Positions 7,309 through 15,664 of a stretch of DNA of 16,113 nt are shown one piece after another. Under the pieces are notes generated by a model that saw nothing but the letters and a program-made list of their open reading frames with translations, searched no databases and had not been told where the DNA came from. The stretch covers positions 1 through 16,113 of the forward strand of contig CAZEGV010000055.1 in assembly GCA_964511645.1 (NCBI GenBank), read 5' to 3'. Both the position numbers and the translations under genes were made by a program. Position 1 is the first letter of the stretch. Each line of letters opens with the position of its first letter. This stretch comes from CAZEGV01 sp964511645 (GTDB lineage Bacteria > Bacteroidota > Bacteroidia > Cytophagales > JAAEPT01).

Positions 7309-7917
7309 ATGGAAAAATTTAAAAAAATCACATCATCAGCTGTTCCTCTTAAAATTGAAGACGTAGATACTGATCAAATCATACCTGCACGTTTCTTAAA
7401 AGCAACTAAGCGTGAAGGATTTGGAGATAATTTATTTAGAGACTGGAGGTATAATGCTGACGGAAGTCCTAAACCAGAATTTCCATTAAACAACCCAAAA
7501 TACTCAGGATCTATACTAGTAGGTGGAAAAAACTTTGGCTCAGGCTCATCTCGTGAGCATGCAGGCTGGTCTATTTACGATTACGGATTCCGTGTTGTGG
7601 TATCTTCTTTCTTTGCTGATATATTCAAAGGAAACTGCTTAAATTTAGGTATTTTACCGATACAAGTATCAGAAGAATTCTTAACAAAAGTATTTGATGC
7701 TATTGATTCTGACAATAACACTAACTTCAAAGTAGACCTTGACAATCAAGAGTTTACAATTGAAGCTACTAAAGAGAAAATATCATTTGATATAGACCCT
7801 TACAAAAAAACGTGTCTACAAAACGGATATGACGATATCGACTATATCCTATCAATCGCTGATAAAGTTGAAGCCTATGAAAAGACTTCAATCATCAAAG
7901 AATTAACACATAAGTAA
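7309..7917 (+). CDS. leuD: 3-isopropylmalate dehydratase, small subunit
   Basis: This is the swivelling-domain partner of LeuC, which completes the isopropylmalate isomerase active site. The 202-residue length matches E. coli LeuD (201). Characteristic segments are DVDTDQIIPARFL (18-30), the substrate-loop motif GSGSSREHA (77-85), and YGFRVVVSSFFADIFKGNC (92-110). It is co-transcribed with leuC, starts 20 bp after it and is closed by a strong hairpin terminator. In many bacteria leuA and/or leuB accompany leuCD; here the next gene is an unrelated radical SAM protein, so the remaining leucine genes must lie elsewhere. Confidence 0.98.
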   Translation: MEKFKKITSSAVPLKIEDVDTDQIIPARFLKATKREGFGDNLFRDWRYNADGSPKPEFPLNNPKYSGSILVGGKNFGSGSSREHAGWSIYDYGFRVVVSSFFADIFKGNCLNLGILPIQVSEEFLTKVFDAIDSDNNTNFKVDLDNQEFTIEATKEKISFDIDPYKKTCLQNGYDDIDYILSIADKVEAYEKTSIIKELTHK

Positions 7918-7925
7918 TATTAAAT

Positions 7926-7946
7926 AGCCCCTGAAAAGGGGCTTTT
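7926..7946 (+). terminator. Terminator after leuCD
   Basis: AGCCCCT-GAAA-AGGGGCT is a 7-bp GC-rich stem with a GAAA tetraloop, running into TTTT. It begins 9 bp after the leuD stop and ends only 6 bp before the next start codon, so any leuCD transcript reaching the downstream gene has to read through it. Confidence 0.85.
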
Positions 7947-7952
7947 ATCATC

Positions 7953-7969
7953 ATGAGTATTTTACTCAT
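7953..7969 (+). promoter_or_regulatory. Inverted repeat containing a start codon
   Basis: ATGAGTA-TTT-TACTCAT is a perfect 7-bp inverted repeat with a 3-nt loop, and its first three bases are the radical SAM start codon. In RNA this would sequester the initiation codon just after the leuD terminator. The stem is AT-rich and modest, so a regulatory effect is unproven. Confidence 0.35.
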
Positions 7970-10133
7970 CACCCCACCATTTACCCAGCCCAACACACCT
8001 TATCCTGCTACGGCATATCTTAAAGGTTTCTTACAAACAAATGGCTATACAGTTTTTCACAGTGACTTAAGCCTAGAAGTCACTCTCAAGATTTTTTCAT
8101 CTCTAGGATTAAAAGAAATATTTAGTGCTGTAGATAAAAGTAAATTAACGAACGACACAAAAAAAACTTGTCTATTAAAAAACAGTTACATCAACACTAT
8201 AGATGCTGTCATTCATTTTCTTCAAGGAAAAAATGACACACTATCTCATACAATTTGCAATGGAAACTTCCTGCCTCATAGTAAGCGGTTTGAGCAAACA
8301 GATGATTTAGATTGGGCTTTCGGAAATTTAGGAATACAAGACAAAGCAAAACATTTGGCTACATTATATTTAGAAGATATTATAGAACTAATTAGCCAAA
8401 CAGTAGACCCTCATTTTGGATTTAGTAAGTACGCAGAAAGATTAAGTCGTACGCTTACACACTTTGACCCTATACATAACGCATTACAAAAAAAAGCTAC
8501 ATTTACAGATAAAATATTAATTAATGAGTTAGAAGATAAAATAAACACTCATCAACCTAATATCATTGGAATAACTATTCCATTTCCTGGGAATCTATAC
8601 AGTGCCCTCAGGTGTGGAAAACACATCAAGCAACATCACCCAAATATAAAAATCATTGTAGGAGGTGGATATGTCAATACAGAATTACGGTCTTTATCTG
8701 ACTCAAGAGTATTTGACTACCTAGATTATATGACCCTAGATGACGGGGAATTACCTTTTCTTAAAATAATAGAATCGATAGAAAGGTCAGAGAGTTCTGA
8801 TTTAAAAAGAACTTTTATATTAGATAAAAATAAAGAAATAAGCTACTCAAATAATAGTACTGAACGAGACATACCTCTAGTAGCTAGTGGAACTCCTGAC
8901 TTTACGGGTCTATTTTTAGACAAATACATTTCTGTATTAGAAGTAATCAATCCAATGCATAGGCTGTGGTCAGATGGCAGATGGAACAAGCTTACTCTCG
9001 CACATGGTTGCTATTGGGGGAAATGCACTTTTTGTGATACCTCATTAGATTATATCAAACGTTACGAACCTTTGTCAGCATCAATTTTATGCGATAGAAT
9101 TGAATCTATGATAGAGCAAACAGGACAAACAGGTTTTCATTTTGTAGATGAAGCAGCACCTCCTGCCCTTTTAAGAGAACTTTCTCTTGAGCTTATCAAC
9201 AGAAACATAAACATCACATGGTGGACTAATATTAGATTTGAACACAGTTTTACTGCTGATCTCTGCAAACTAATGAGTAAATCAGGGTGTATTGCTGTAA
9301 CGGGAGGGCTGGAAGTAGCATCTGACCGATTACTTAAACTAATGAAAAAAGGAGTAAGTGTTGCACAAGTAGCTAGTGTTGCTCATTTTTTTACAGAAAA
9401 TAACATTATGGTACATGCTTACCTAATGTATGGATTCCCTACTCAAACTACACAAGAAACTATTGATGCCCTAGAGTATGTGCGACAGATGTTTTACAAT
9501 GGAGTTATTCAATCAGGTTTTTGGCATCAATTTGCAATGACTGCTCACAGTCCAATAGGACTCAACCCTGATGAATACAAAGTACAACATATAGGTCCTA
9601 AAGAAGGTGGTTTTGCTAATAACGACTATTATCATGAAGACCCAGAAGGTTGTGAACATGAGCTATTTAGCGATGGATTAAAAGCTTCTTTATACAATTA
9701 CATGCATGGTATCTGTTTTGATTACCAACTTAGCCAATGGTTTGATTTTGACATACCCAATACTACTATACCTAGTGATTTTATTTATAATGAAATCCAA
9801 TTATCTGTCACCAATAATAAGACCAAGCAATTATCTAAAGTATATTGGACTTCTGAAGAGGTAAATATTTCTTATTTTGACAAAAAGAAAAAGGGAAACA
9901 TAATAAAAATGGCTAAACTTACGTTCTCTAATAAAGTTGATGTAATAGAACTCACATGTGAATCAGGTTTTGGTCAATGGATAGTAAAGACGTTATCAAC
10001 AACAGAAATTAGGAAAGGGATATTGTGGCAACATCTAGTAGATGACTTTACAAACCAATTTGACAATACAACAAAACTGACGCAACATCACGTGTGGCAT
10101 TCTTTATTACGCAATGGTTTATTCATCATTTAA
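7953..10133 (+). CDS. B12-binding-domain radical SAM enzyme, function unknown
   Basis: This 726-residue cytoplasmic enzyme has the cobalamin-binding-like plus radical SAM layout. The N-terminus opens with a Rossmann strand (MSILLITPPF) and TPYPATAYLKGFL (15-27). A later half of that domain is seen at IIGITIPFPG (204-213) and IKIIVGGGY (232-240). The radical SAM core begins with HGCYWGKCTFCD: Cys353, Cys358 and Cys361 are spaced CX4CX2C rather than the usual CX3CX2C. It continues through TGGLEVASDRLLKLMKKGVS (450-469) and MYGFPTQT (492-499). The DxHxxG motif of base-off cobalamin binding is not visible. Residues about 610-726 form an extra C-terminal domain that I cannot name. The substrate is unknown; RNA, lipid and peptide targets are all possible in this superfamily. 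The gene probably shares a transcript with the secreted hydrolase 11 bp downstream. Confidence 0.9.
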   Translation: MSILLITPPFTQPNTPYPATAYLKGFLQTNGYTVFHSDLSLEVTLKIFSSLGLKEIFSAVDKSKLTNDTKKTCLLKNSYINTIDAVIHFLQGKNDTLSHTICNGNFLPHSKRFEQTDDLDWAFGNLGIQDKAKHLATLYLEDIIELISQTVDPHFGFSKYAERLSRTLTHFDPIHNALQKKATFTDKILINELEDKINTHQPNIIGITIPFPGNLYSALRCGKHIKQHHPNIKIIVGGGYVNTELRSLSDSRVFDYLDYMTLDDGELPFLKIIESIERSESSDLKRTFILDKNKEISYSNNSTERDIPLVASGTPDFTGLFLDKYISVLEVINPMHRLWSDGRWNKLTLAHGCYWGKCTFCDTSLDYIKRYEPLSASILCDRIESMIEQTGQTGFHFVDEAAPPALLRELSLELINRNINITWWTNIRFEHSFTADLCKLMSKSGCIAVTGGLEVASDRLLKLMKKGVSVAQVASVAHFFTENNIMVHAYLMYGFPTQTTQETIDALEYVRQMFYNGVIQSGFWHQFAMTAHSPIGLNPDEYKVQHIGPKEGGFANNDYYHEDPEGCEHELFSDGLKASLYNYMHGICFDYQLSQWFDFDIPNTTIPSDFIYNEIQLSVTNNKTKQLSKVYWTSEEVNISYFDKKKKGNIIKMAKLTFSNKVDVIELTCESGFGQWIVKTLSTTEIRKGILWQHLVDDFTNQFDNTTKLTQHHVWHSLLRNGLFII

Positions 10134-10144
10134 AGCCCGCAGTC

Positions 10145-10756
10145 ATGTTAAGAAAACTCTTATTCCTTATCCTAGTTACAGTTTTTTCCGTTTTTACAAC
10201 CTTCTCTCAAAATGAATTAAAAGATGGTGATATCATTTTTCAAACCTCACATTCTGGGCAAAGTCTCGCTATACAGTTAGCTACAAAATCTCCTTATTCT
10301 CACTGTGGGATTATTTTCTTTAAAAATGGAAAAGCACAAGTCCTTGAAGCCGTACAACCAGTAAAGGTCACCCCTCTTTCCAAATGGATAAAACGAGGAG
10401 ATGGAAGTCATTATGTCATAAAAAGACTTATTACCCACAAAGAAGACCTAAACCCCGCAGTTATTAAAAGAATGCATTCGATTGGGTCTGAACTTGTTGG
10501 TAAAAACTATGATTTATATTTTGGTTGGAACGATGACAAAATCTATTGCTCTGAGCTAGTTTGGAAAATATACAAACGAGGAGTAGGTATAGAAGTTGGG
10601 CAACTTAAGAAATTAAAAGACTTTGACTTGTCTTCCCCTGTTGTAAAAAACATATTAAAAAAACGCTACGGAAATAAAATCCCTTATAATGAAACGGTCA
10701 TTTCTCCAGAAGGAATTTTTAATTCTAACAAATTATATACCGTTGTAAAAAAATAA
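10145..10756 (+). CDS. Secreted permuted papain-like hydrolase, YiiX/NlpC-P60 superfamily
   Basis: This 203-residue exported protein has a signal peptide, MLRKLLFLILVTVFSVFTTF with a probable cut near Ser-Gln at 21-22. The start at 10145 is chosen because it gives this signal; an earlier in-frame ATG at 10094 would overlap the radical SAM gene and place 17 residues ahead of the signal. The mature domain starts with LKDGDIIFQTS (25-35). It shows the permuted order of papain-like catalytic residues: His53 in SPYSHCGIIF, Glu68 in LEAVQP, then the nucleophile Cys135 in DKIYCSELVW. Family members are predicted amidases or peptidases acting on cell-wall peptides or lipids. The specificity here is unknown. 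The gene follows the radical SAM gene by 11 bp, suggesting co-expression but not necessarily a shared substrate. Confidence 0.85.
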   Translation: MLRKLLFLILVTVFSVFTTFSQNELKDGDIIFQTSHSGQSLAIQLATKSPYSHCGIIFFKNGKAQVLEAVQPVKVTPLSKWIKRGDGSHYVIKRLITHKEDLNPAVIKRMHSIGSELVGKNYDLYFGWNDDKIYCSELVWKIYKRGVGIEVGQLKKLKDFDLSSPVVKNILKKRYGNKIPYNETVISPEGIFNSNKLYTVVKK

Positions 10757-10823
10757 GTCCTTTTCATTTAATACTTTTTACTCTTCCCTTTTCTCTATTC
10801 GCTTTTTTGAGTAACTTAGAGTT

Positions 10824-11330
10824 ATGGAGAATACAACACTTTTACTCAACAAAGAACAAACGATTCAAAAAATTCGCCGTATTGCTCATCAAATTTACGA
10901 GCAAAATTTTCAAGAAAAAGAAATTATCTTTGCTGGGGTTTACAAAAAGGGGTATAAATTTGCTGAATTATTACTTATCGAATTTAGTAAAATAGCAAAA
11001 ACAAAAGCCTCATTAGTAAAAATAACCTTAGACAAAAGAGCACCTTTACAAAGTACAATTACCTTAGACTGCGAAGATAAAGTAATTACCAATAAAACAA
11101 TTATTTTAGTAGATGACGTGCTTAGCTCTGGAAGAACTTTGGCTTACAGTCTAAAACCTTTTCTTAATCTTGAAATTAAAAAATTACAAGTAGCTGTAAT
11201 TGTCAACCGAAATCAAGCGTCCTTCCCTGTTCACGCTGACTTTGAGGGGTATTCACTCTCTACAACTTTACAAGAGCATATTTTTGTGGAATTATTTGAC
11301 GAAACTAAATTTGGGGTTTATTTAGGCTAA
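10824..11330 (+). CDS. Type I phosphoribosyltransferase, PyrR-like
   Basis: This 168-residue cytoplasmic protein has a clear PRPP-binding loop, IILVDDVLSSGRT (93-105), and an early nucleotide-binding segment, IIFAGVYKKGYKFAELL (34-50). The C-terminal stretch VHADFEGYSLSTTLQEH (136-152) resembles the end of PyrR, and the length fits that family. PyrR proteins regulate pyrimidine genes and/or have uracil phosphoribosyltransferase activity, but the substrate here cannot be read from the sequence, so I give no symbol. It may be nucleotide salvage, which would fit the neighbouring cytidylate kinase. The ATG at 10824 is 67 bp after the hydrolase gene. The 3' end overlaps the convergent cmk gene by 9 bp. 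Confidence 0.88.
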   Translation: MENTTLLLNKEQTIQKIRRIAHQIYEQNFQEKEIIFAGVYKKGYKFAELLLIEFSKIAKTKASLVKITLDKRAPLQSTITLDCEDKVITNKTIILVDDVLSSGRTLAYSLKPFLNLEIKKLQVAVIVNRNQASFPVHADFEGYSLSTTLQEHIFVELFDETKFGVYLG

Positions 11331-12005
11331 TAAAATTCTAGCCAAATATTGTTTTCTCGCCCAAGCTACCTGACTCTCTAGTGTATGATCAGAAGTATCC
11401 AACACCAGAGCATCTTCTGCCTGTATCAGTGGTGACTCTTTTCTATTAGAGTCTATATAATCTCTTTCTGCTAAGTTTTTACTTACTTCCTCTAAGGTAA
11501 TCTTATCCCCTCTATCAATCAGCTCTTTATACCTACGCTGAGCTCTTATAACCAACGAAGCGGTCATAAAAATTTTTAATTCTGCATCAGGAAACACATT
11601 TGTAGCAATATCTCTACCATCCATCACAAGGGCTTTTTTATAGCCCATTCCCTGCTGATTATTAACTAATTTATGTCGTACTGCTGCAATTGTAGCTACT
11701 TTACTTACTTTTCCTGCAATTTCTAATGTTCGGATTTCTTGTTCTACATTTAGTCCATTAAGGTAGACTTCATTCAAATCTGTTTTTTTAGAATACTTAA
11801 AGTCAATCGTAATATTATCTAAAGCATGAGCCACAGCCGCAGAATCATCCAACTCTATATGGTTAGCCAGAAAATACAAAGTAACTGCTCGGTACATTGC
11901 CCCTGTATCTATATAAGCATAACCTATATCTTTAGCCAAAGCCTTAGCCGTAGTACTTTTCCCACATGAAGAATGTCCATCAATAGCAATTATAATTTTT
12001 CTCAT
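11322..12005 (-). CDS. cmk: Cytidylate kinase
   Basis: Cmk phosphorylates CMP and dCMP to the diphosphates with ATP, in cytoplasmic pyrimidine nucleotide metabolism. The 227-residue length equals that of E. coli Cmk. Motifs in order are the P-loop GHSSCGKST (10-18), DTGAMYRAVT (33-42), the CMP-binding GRDIATNVFPDA (130-141), the lid-region RAQRRYKEL (154-162) and the RKESPLI segment (188-194). It converges on the phosphoribosyltransferase gene with overlapping ends and no visible terminator between them. It lies downstream of pyc on the same strand, separated by a hairpin, so it may have its own promoter or live on read-through. I could not identify a good -7 box. Confidence 0.97.
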   Translation of the reverse strand: MRKIIIAIDGHSSCGKSTTAKALAKDIGYAYIDTGAMYRAVTLYFLANHIELDDSAAVAHALDNITIDFKYSKKTDLNEVYLNGLNVEQEIRTLEIAGKVSKVATIAAVRHKLVNNQQGMGYKKALVMDGRDIATNVFPDAELKIFMTASLVIRAQRRYKELIDRGDKITLEEVSKNLAERDYIDSNRKESPLIQAEDALVLDTSDHTLESQVAWARKQYLARILLA

Positions 12006-12032
12006 ATTAAGCCTAGAGCCATTTTAAATACA

Positions 12033-12065
12033 TAAAGGTTTCTACCATTACAGCAGAAACCTTTA
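12033..12065 (-). terminator. Hairpin after pyc, probable terminator
   Basis: TAAAGGTTTCT and AGAAACCTTTA form a perfect 11-bp stem with an 11-nt loop, 21 bp after the pyc stop. The downstream tract on the minus strand is T-rich but interrupted (TGTATTTAAAAT), so termination may be partial and could let some transcripts continue into cmk. Confidence 0.65.
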
Positions 12066-12086
12066 CCCATCAATTTTATTACTCAA

Positions 12087-15000
12087 TTACATTTCAATTT
12101 CTACAATCATATCCTCTTGGTCTACCATTACTCCTGCCTTAAGCGGTACAGAAATGATTTTACCAGCCATTGGGGCTGTAATCGTAGACTCCATTTTCAT
12201 AGCTTCGATTGTAAACAAAGGATCATTTTCTTCTACTAAATCACCTTTTTTAACCAATACACTCGACAATTTTCCTTGTAACGGTGCACCAATTTCATTT
12301 GTCTCTATAGCCTTACGATTAGCTACTTTATCTGAAACAAACGAATTATCTTTTACCTGAATACGTCTAACCTGTCCATTTAATTCAAAACCAACAGTCA
12401 CCATTCCATTTTCATCTGGATCTAGTAAGTACATCAATTTAATAATAATTGTTTTCCCTTCATCTATCGTAACCAGCATCTCCTCACCCTTTTCCATACC
12501 ATAAAAGAACGGTTTGGTAGGGATATGCGTTACATAACCAAATTCAGCATTGAATTTATAATAATCTTCAAATACCTTAGGATAAAGCTCATACGACAAG
12601 AAATCTAATATATCCGTATAAGGGAATTTTCTTTTAAACTTCTTAAAGTCTTTATCAAAATCAACTGGCTCTAAATGTTCGTTAGGTCTAGTTGTATATG
12701 GTTTTTCACCTTTAAGTACTATTTTCTGTATCTCTTTAGGAAAACCTCCTACTGGCTGTCCTAAATCTCCTCTAAAGAAGTTTTTAACTGAATCAGGGAA
12801 AGCAACATTTCCTTCTGGATCTAATATTTCTTCTACCGTAAGGTTATTAGAAGTCATAAAGATAGCCATATCCCCTACTACCTTAGAGCTAGGAGTTACT
12901 TTTACGATATCGCCAAACAATTCATTAACAACAGCATAATTTTGTTTAACTCTTTCAAAATCTTTACCTACAAGTCCCATTGCTGCTGCTTGTGGTTTTA
13001 GATTAGAATATTGTCCACCTGGGATTTCATTACCATACACTTCGGCAGTACCTGCTTTAAGCCCTGACTCAAACGGGTAATAATACTCTCTTGTTTCCTC
13101 CCAGTAGGTCGAAAACTCATTAAGTTTATCTACATTAATTGGATTCTCTCTTTCATGTCCTTTCATCATAGACACAACAGAGTTAAAATTAGGCTGAGAA
13201 GTAAGCCCCGACATAGAACTTACAGCACAATCTATAATATCTACACCAGCCTCAATCGCTTTAAGGTAAGTAGCCGACTGAATAGATGATGTATCATGCG
13301 TATGCAAATGAATAGGTAAGTCTATCGCTTCCTTAAGAGCAGGAATCAACATTTCGGCGGCAGCGGGTTTAAGTAAACCTGCCATATCCTTAATTGCCAA
13401 AATATGTGCACCAGCATCTTCTACTCGCTTAGCCATATCTACATAATATTGTAGATTATATTTCGTTTTTTCAGGATTTGTAATGTCACCTGTATAACAC
13501 AGAGCTACCTCTGCTAGTGAATCAGTTTCATTACAAACTGTATCTATACTCACTTTCATATTATCCAACCAGTTAAGCGAGTCAAATATCCTAAAGATAT
13601 CGACACCTGCCTTAGCTGACTCTACAACAAATTTCTCTATTAAGTTATCCGGATAAGCTTTGTACCCAACACCGTTAGACCCTCTTAGTAGCATTTGCAA
13701 AAGAATATTTGGCATCGTCTCACGAATGTTTTTTAACCGCTTCCAAGGATCTTCATGTAAGAACCTCATTGCAACATCAAATGTAGCCCCACCCCATACT
13801 TCAGCAGAAAACACATTTGGCACATTCTTAGCATAACTTTCTGTTACTGCCAAAATATCTTTACTTCTAACCCTTGTAGCCAATAATGACTGATGACCAT
13901 CTCTAAAAGTTGTATCAGTATAATGGATTTGTTTTTCATTCTTAATCCATTTCACAAAACCATCTCTACCTAGCTCTGTTAGTTTATCCTTAGTTCCTTT
14001 CGGGAATTTTGCGTTCGGATCAAACTCTGGTATAATTGGAGTTAAAAACGTTTTGCTTGAATCTACAAACTTAACGTTTGGATTACCGTTTACCGTTACA
14101 TCAGCTAAATATTTAAGCGTTTTAGTTCCTCTATCAAATACCCTTGGCATTTTGAACAACTCTGGGTGATCTGGAATAAAATTCACCGTACAATCCCCAC
14201 CCTTAAACACTGGGTGACCAATTACATTGCGAATAAAACCAATATTTGTTTTAACTCCCCTAATCCTAAACTCACGTAAAGTCCTATCCAAACGTTCAGT
14301 AGCACCTTTCATCGTTCTACCCCACGAAGAAACCTTCACAAGCATAGAATCAAAGAATGGCGAGATTTTCATCCCTGGGTAAGTAGAACCTTCATCCAGC
14401 CTAATCCCCATACCTCCAGCATTACGATAAGCGATAATAGTACCATAATCAGGCTTGAAATCCTGCAAAGGATCTTCAGTAGTAATACGAGCCTGAATCG
14501 CAAATCCATTCACCTTAACATCATCCTGACAAGTAATAAAAATACCTTTACTTGATAGTTTATGACCCTGAGCAATCAAAATTTGGGAACGCACAATATC
14601 CACTCCCGTTACTTCTTCCGTAATCGTATGCTCTACCTGTATCCTCGGGTTTACTTCTATAAAGAAAATATCATTACTCCTGTCTACCAAAAACTCAACA
14701 GTACCAACATTATTATAGTTAACCTTTTTGGCAATTTTAATCGCATAATCAAGAATTGACTGGCGTACCTCTTGAGGTAAATCTGGACTTGGTGCAATCT
14801 CTACAACTTTCTGAAACCTACGCTGTATAGAGCAATCTCTCTCATGCAAATGAACCACATTACCATGATTATCACCCAACAACTGTACTTCTATATGCTT
14901 TGGTTGATCAATAAACTTTTCCAAAAATACCGTATCATCAGCAAAAAACTTCTCAGCCTCCGCCTTAGCAGCAGCATAACCCGCTTCCAGTTCATCTTGA

Positions 15001-15539
15001 TTACGAAGTACTCGCATACCTCTACCACCACCACCAGACGCAGCCTTTAGCATTACAGGATAACCAATTTTATTAGCTTCCTTGATTGCTATTTCTAAAG
15101 TATCTAAATCTTCCTCACTATTCTGGATAATCGGCACATCAGCACGCACAGCCAATGCCTTAGCCATGATTTTATCACCCAACTGCTCCATCACCTCTGG
15201 CTCAGGACCTACAAAAATAATTCCTTCCTCTCTACACCTAATTGCCAAAGTCACGTTTTCTGACAAAAACCCATAACCAGGATGTATCGCATCAACACCA
15301 TGCTTTTTAGCCAAAGAAATAATTCCTTCTATATCCAAATAAGGACTCAAAGCATCCTCATCTCTTCCAATCTGATAAGCCTCATCTGCCTTGTATCTAT
15401 GCAACGAATACCTATCTTCATAAGTATACATCGCCACAGTTCTAATTTTCAACTCAGACGCTGCTCGTAATATTCTGATGGCAATTTCCCCTCTATTCGC
15501 TACTAAAATCTTATCTAACTTCTTTAACTGTTCAGCCAT
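12087..15539 (-). CDS. pyc: Pyruvate carboxylase, single-chain
   Basis: This biotin enzyme carboxylates pyruvate to oxaloacetate with ATP and bicarbonate, refilling the TCA cycle in the cytoplasm. The 1150 residues match the single-chain family, with all domains in order. The biotin carboxylase (about 8-465) has ILVANRGEIAIR, GGGGRGM (169-175) and EVNPRIQVEHT (295-305). The carboxyltransferase (about 535-810) has DTTFRDGHQS (542-551), the carbamylated-lysine position Lys717 in AIKDMAG, and metal ligands His746 and His748 in HLHTHD. A PYC-specific central domain (about 860-1060) follows. The biotinyl domain has Lys1115 in EAMKMES. The start MAEQLKKLDKILVANRGE is standard. A palindrome lies 37-51 bases upstream, and the gene ends at its own hairpin. 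Confidence 0.98.
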   Translation of the reverse strand: MAEQLKKLDKILVANRGEIAIRILRAASELKIRTVAMYTYEDRYSLHRYKADEAYQIGRDEDALSPYLDIEGIISLAKKHGVDAIHPGYGFLSENVTLAIRCREEGIIFVGPEPEVMEQLGDKIMAKALAVRADVPIIQNSEEDLDTLEIAIKEANKIGYPVMLKAASGGGGRGMRVLRNQDELEAGYAAAKAEAEKFFADDTVFLEKFIDQPKHIEVQLLGDNHGNVVHLHERDCSIQRRFQKVVEIAPSPDLPQEVRQSILDYAIKIAKKVNYNNVGTVEFLVDRSNDIFFIEVNPRIQVEHTITEEVTGVDIVRSQILIAQGHKLSSKGIFITCQDDVKVNGFAIQARITTEDPLQDFKPDYGTIIAYRNAGGMGIRLDEGSTYPGMKISPFFDSMLVKVSSWGRTMKGATERLDRTLREFRIRGVKTNIGFIRNVIGHPVFKGGDCTVNFIPDHPELFKMPRVFDRGTKTLKYLADVTVNGNPNVKFVDSSKTFLTPIIPEFDPNAKFPKGTKDKLTELGRDGFVKWIKNEKQIHYTDTTFRDGHQSLLATRVRSKDILAVTESYAKNVPNVFSAEVWGGATFDVAMRFLHEDPWKRLKNIRETMPNILLQMLLRGSNGVGYKAYPDNLIEKFVVESAKAGVDIFRIFDSLNWLDNMKVSIDTVCNETDSLAEVALCYTGDITNPEKTKYNLQYYVDMAKRVEDAGAHILAIKDMAGLLKPAAAEMLIPALKEAIDLPIHLHTHDTSSIQSATYLKAIEAGVDIIDCAVSSMSGLTSQPNFNSVVSMMKGHERENPINVDKLNEFSTYWEETREYYYPFESGLKAGTAEVYGNEIPGGQYSNLKPQAAAMGLVGKDFERVKQNYAVVNELFGDIVKVTPSSKVVGDMAIFMTSNNLTVEEILDPEGNVAFPDSVKNFFRGDLGQPVGGFPKEIQKIVLKGEKPYTTRPNEHLEPVDFDKDFKKFKRKFPYTDILDFLSYELYPKVFEDYYKFNAEFGYVTHIPTKPFFYGMEKGEEMLVTIDEGKTIIIKLMYLLDPDENGMVTVGFELNGQVRRIQVKDNSFVSDKVANRKAIETNEIGAPLQGKLSSVLVKKGDLVEENDPLFTIEAMKMESTITAPMAGKIISVPLKAGVMVDQEDMIVEIEM

Positions 15540-15575
15540 TTGCTTTATGATCTTTCTTTCTTACAAAACACATCC

Positions 15576-15590
15576 CGTACAGTCTGTACG
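15576..15590. promoter_or_regulatory. Perfect 7-1-7 palindrome upstream of pyc, possible operator
   Basis: CGTACAG-T-CTGTACG is an uninterrupted perfect inverted repeat 37-51 bases before the pyc start. On the minus strand it sits directly after a weak -7-like TAATTTCG. It has no loop or T-tract for a terminator. It therefore looks like a dimeric regulator site overlapping the pyc transcription start. Confidence 0.45.
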
Positions 15591-15664
15591 AAATTATAAC
15601 AAAATTAAGAAAAATAAGCATTTATTCAAGATACTAAACCAATAGCTTTATAAATGATTTAAAA

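Noticed and set aside
10094..10144. Earlier start for the papain-like hydrolase
   Set aside because: It overlaps the radical SAM coding end and buries the signal peptide; the ATG at 10145 gives a normal signal sequence.
7953..10756. Peptide-modification (RiPP) cluster
   Set aside because: A radical SAM enzyme and a peptidase-like protein are adjacent, but no precursor peptide or transporter is visible nearby, so the claim is not made.
10812..10819. TAACTTAG as a -7 box for the phosphoribosyltransferase gene
   Set aside because: It has one mismatch and no -33 partner, and would give a nearly leaderless transcript; too weak to list as a promoter.
10807..10995. 62-codon frame overlapping the phosphoribosyltransferase start
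   Set aside because: It is an out-of-frame shadow; the other frame has the PRPP-binding motif and the full family length.
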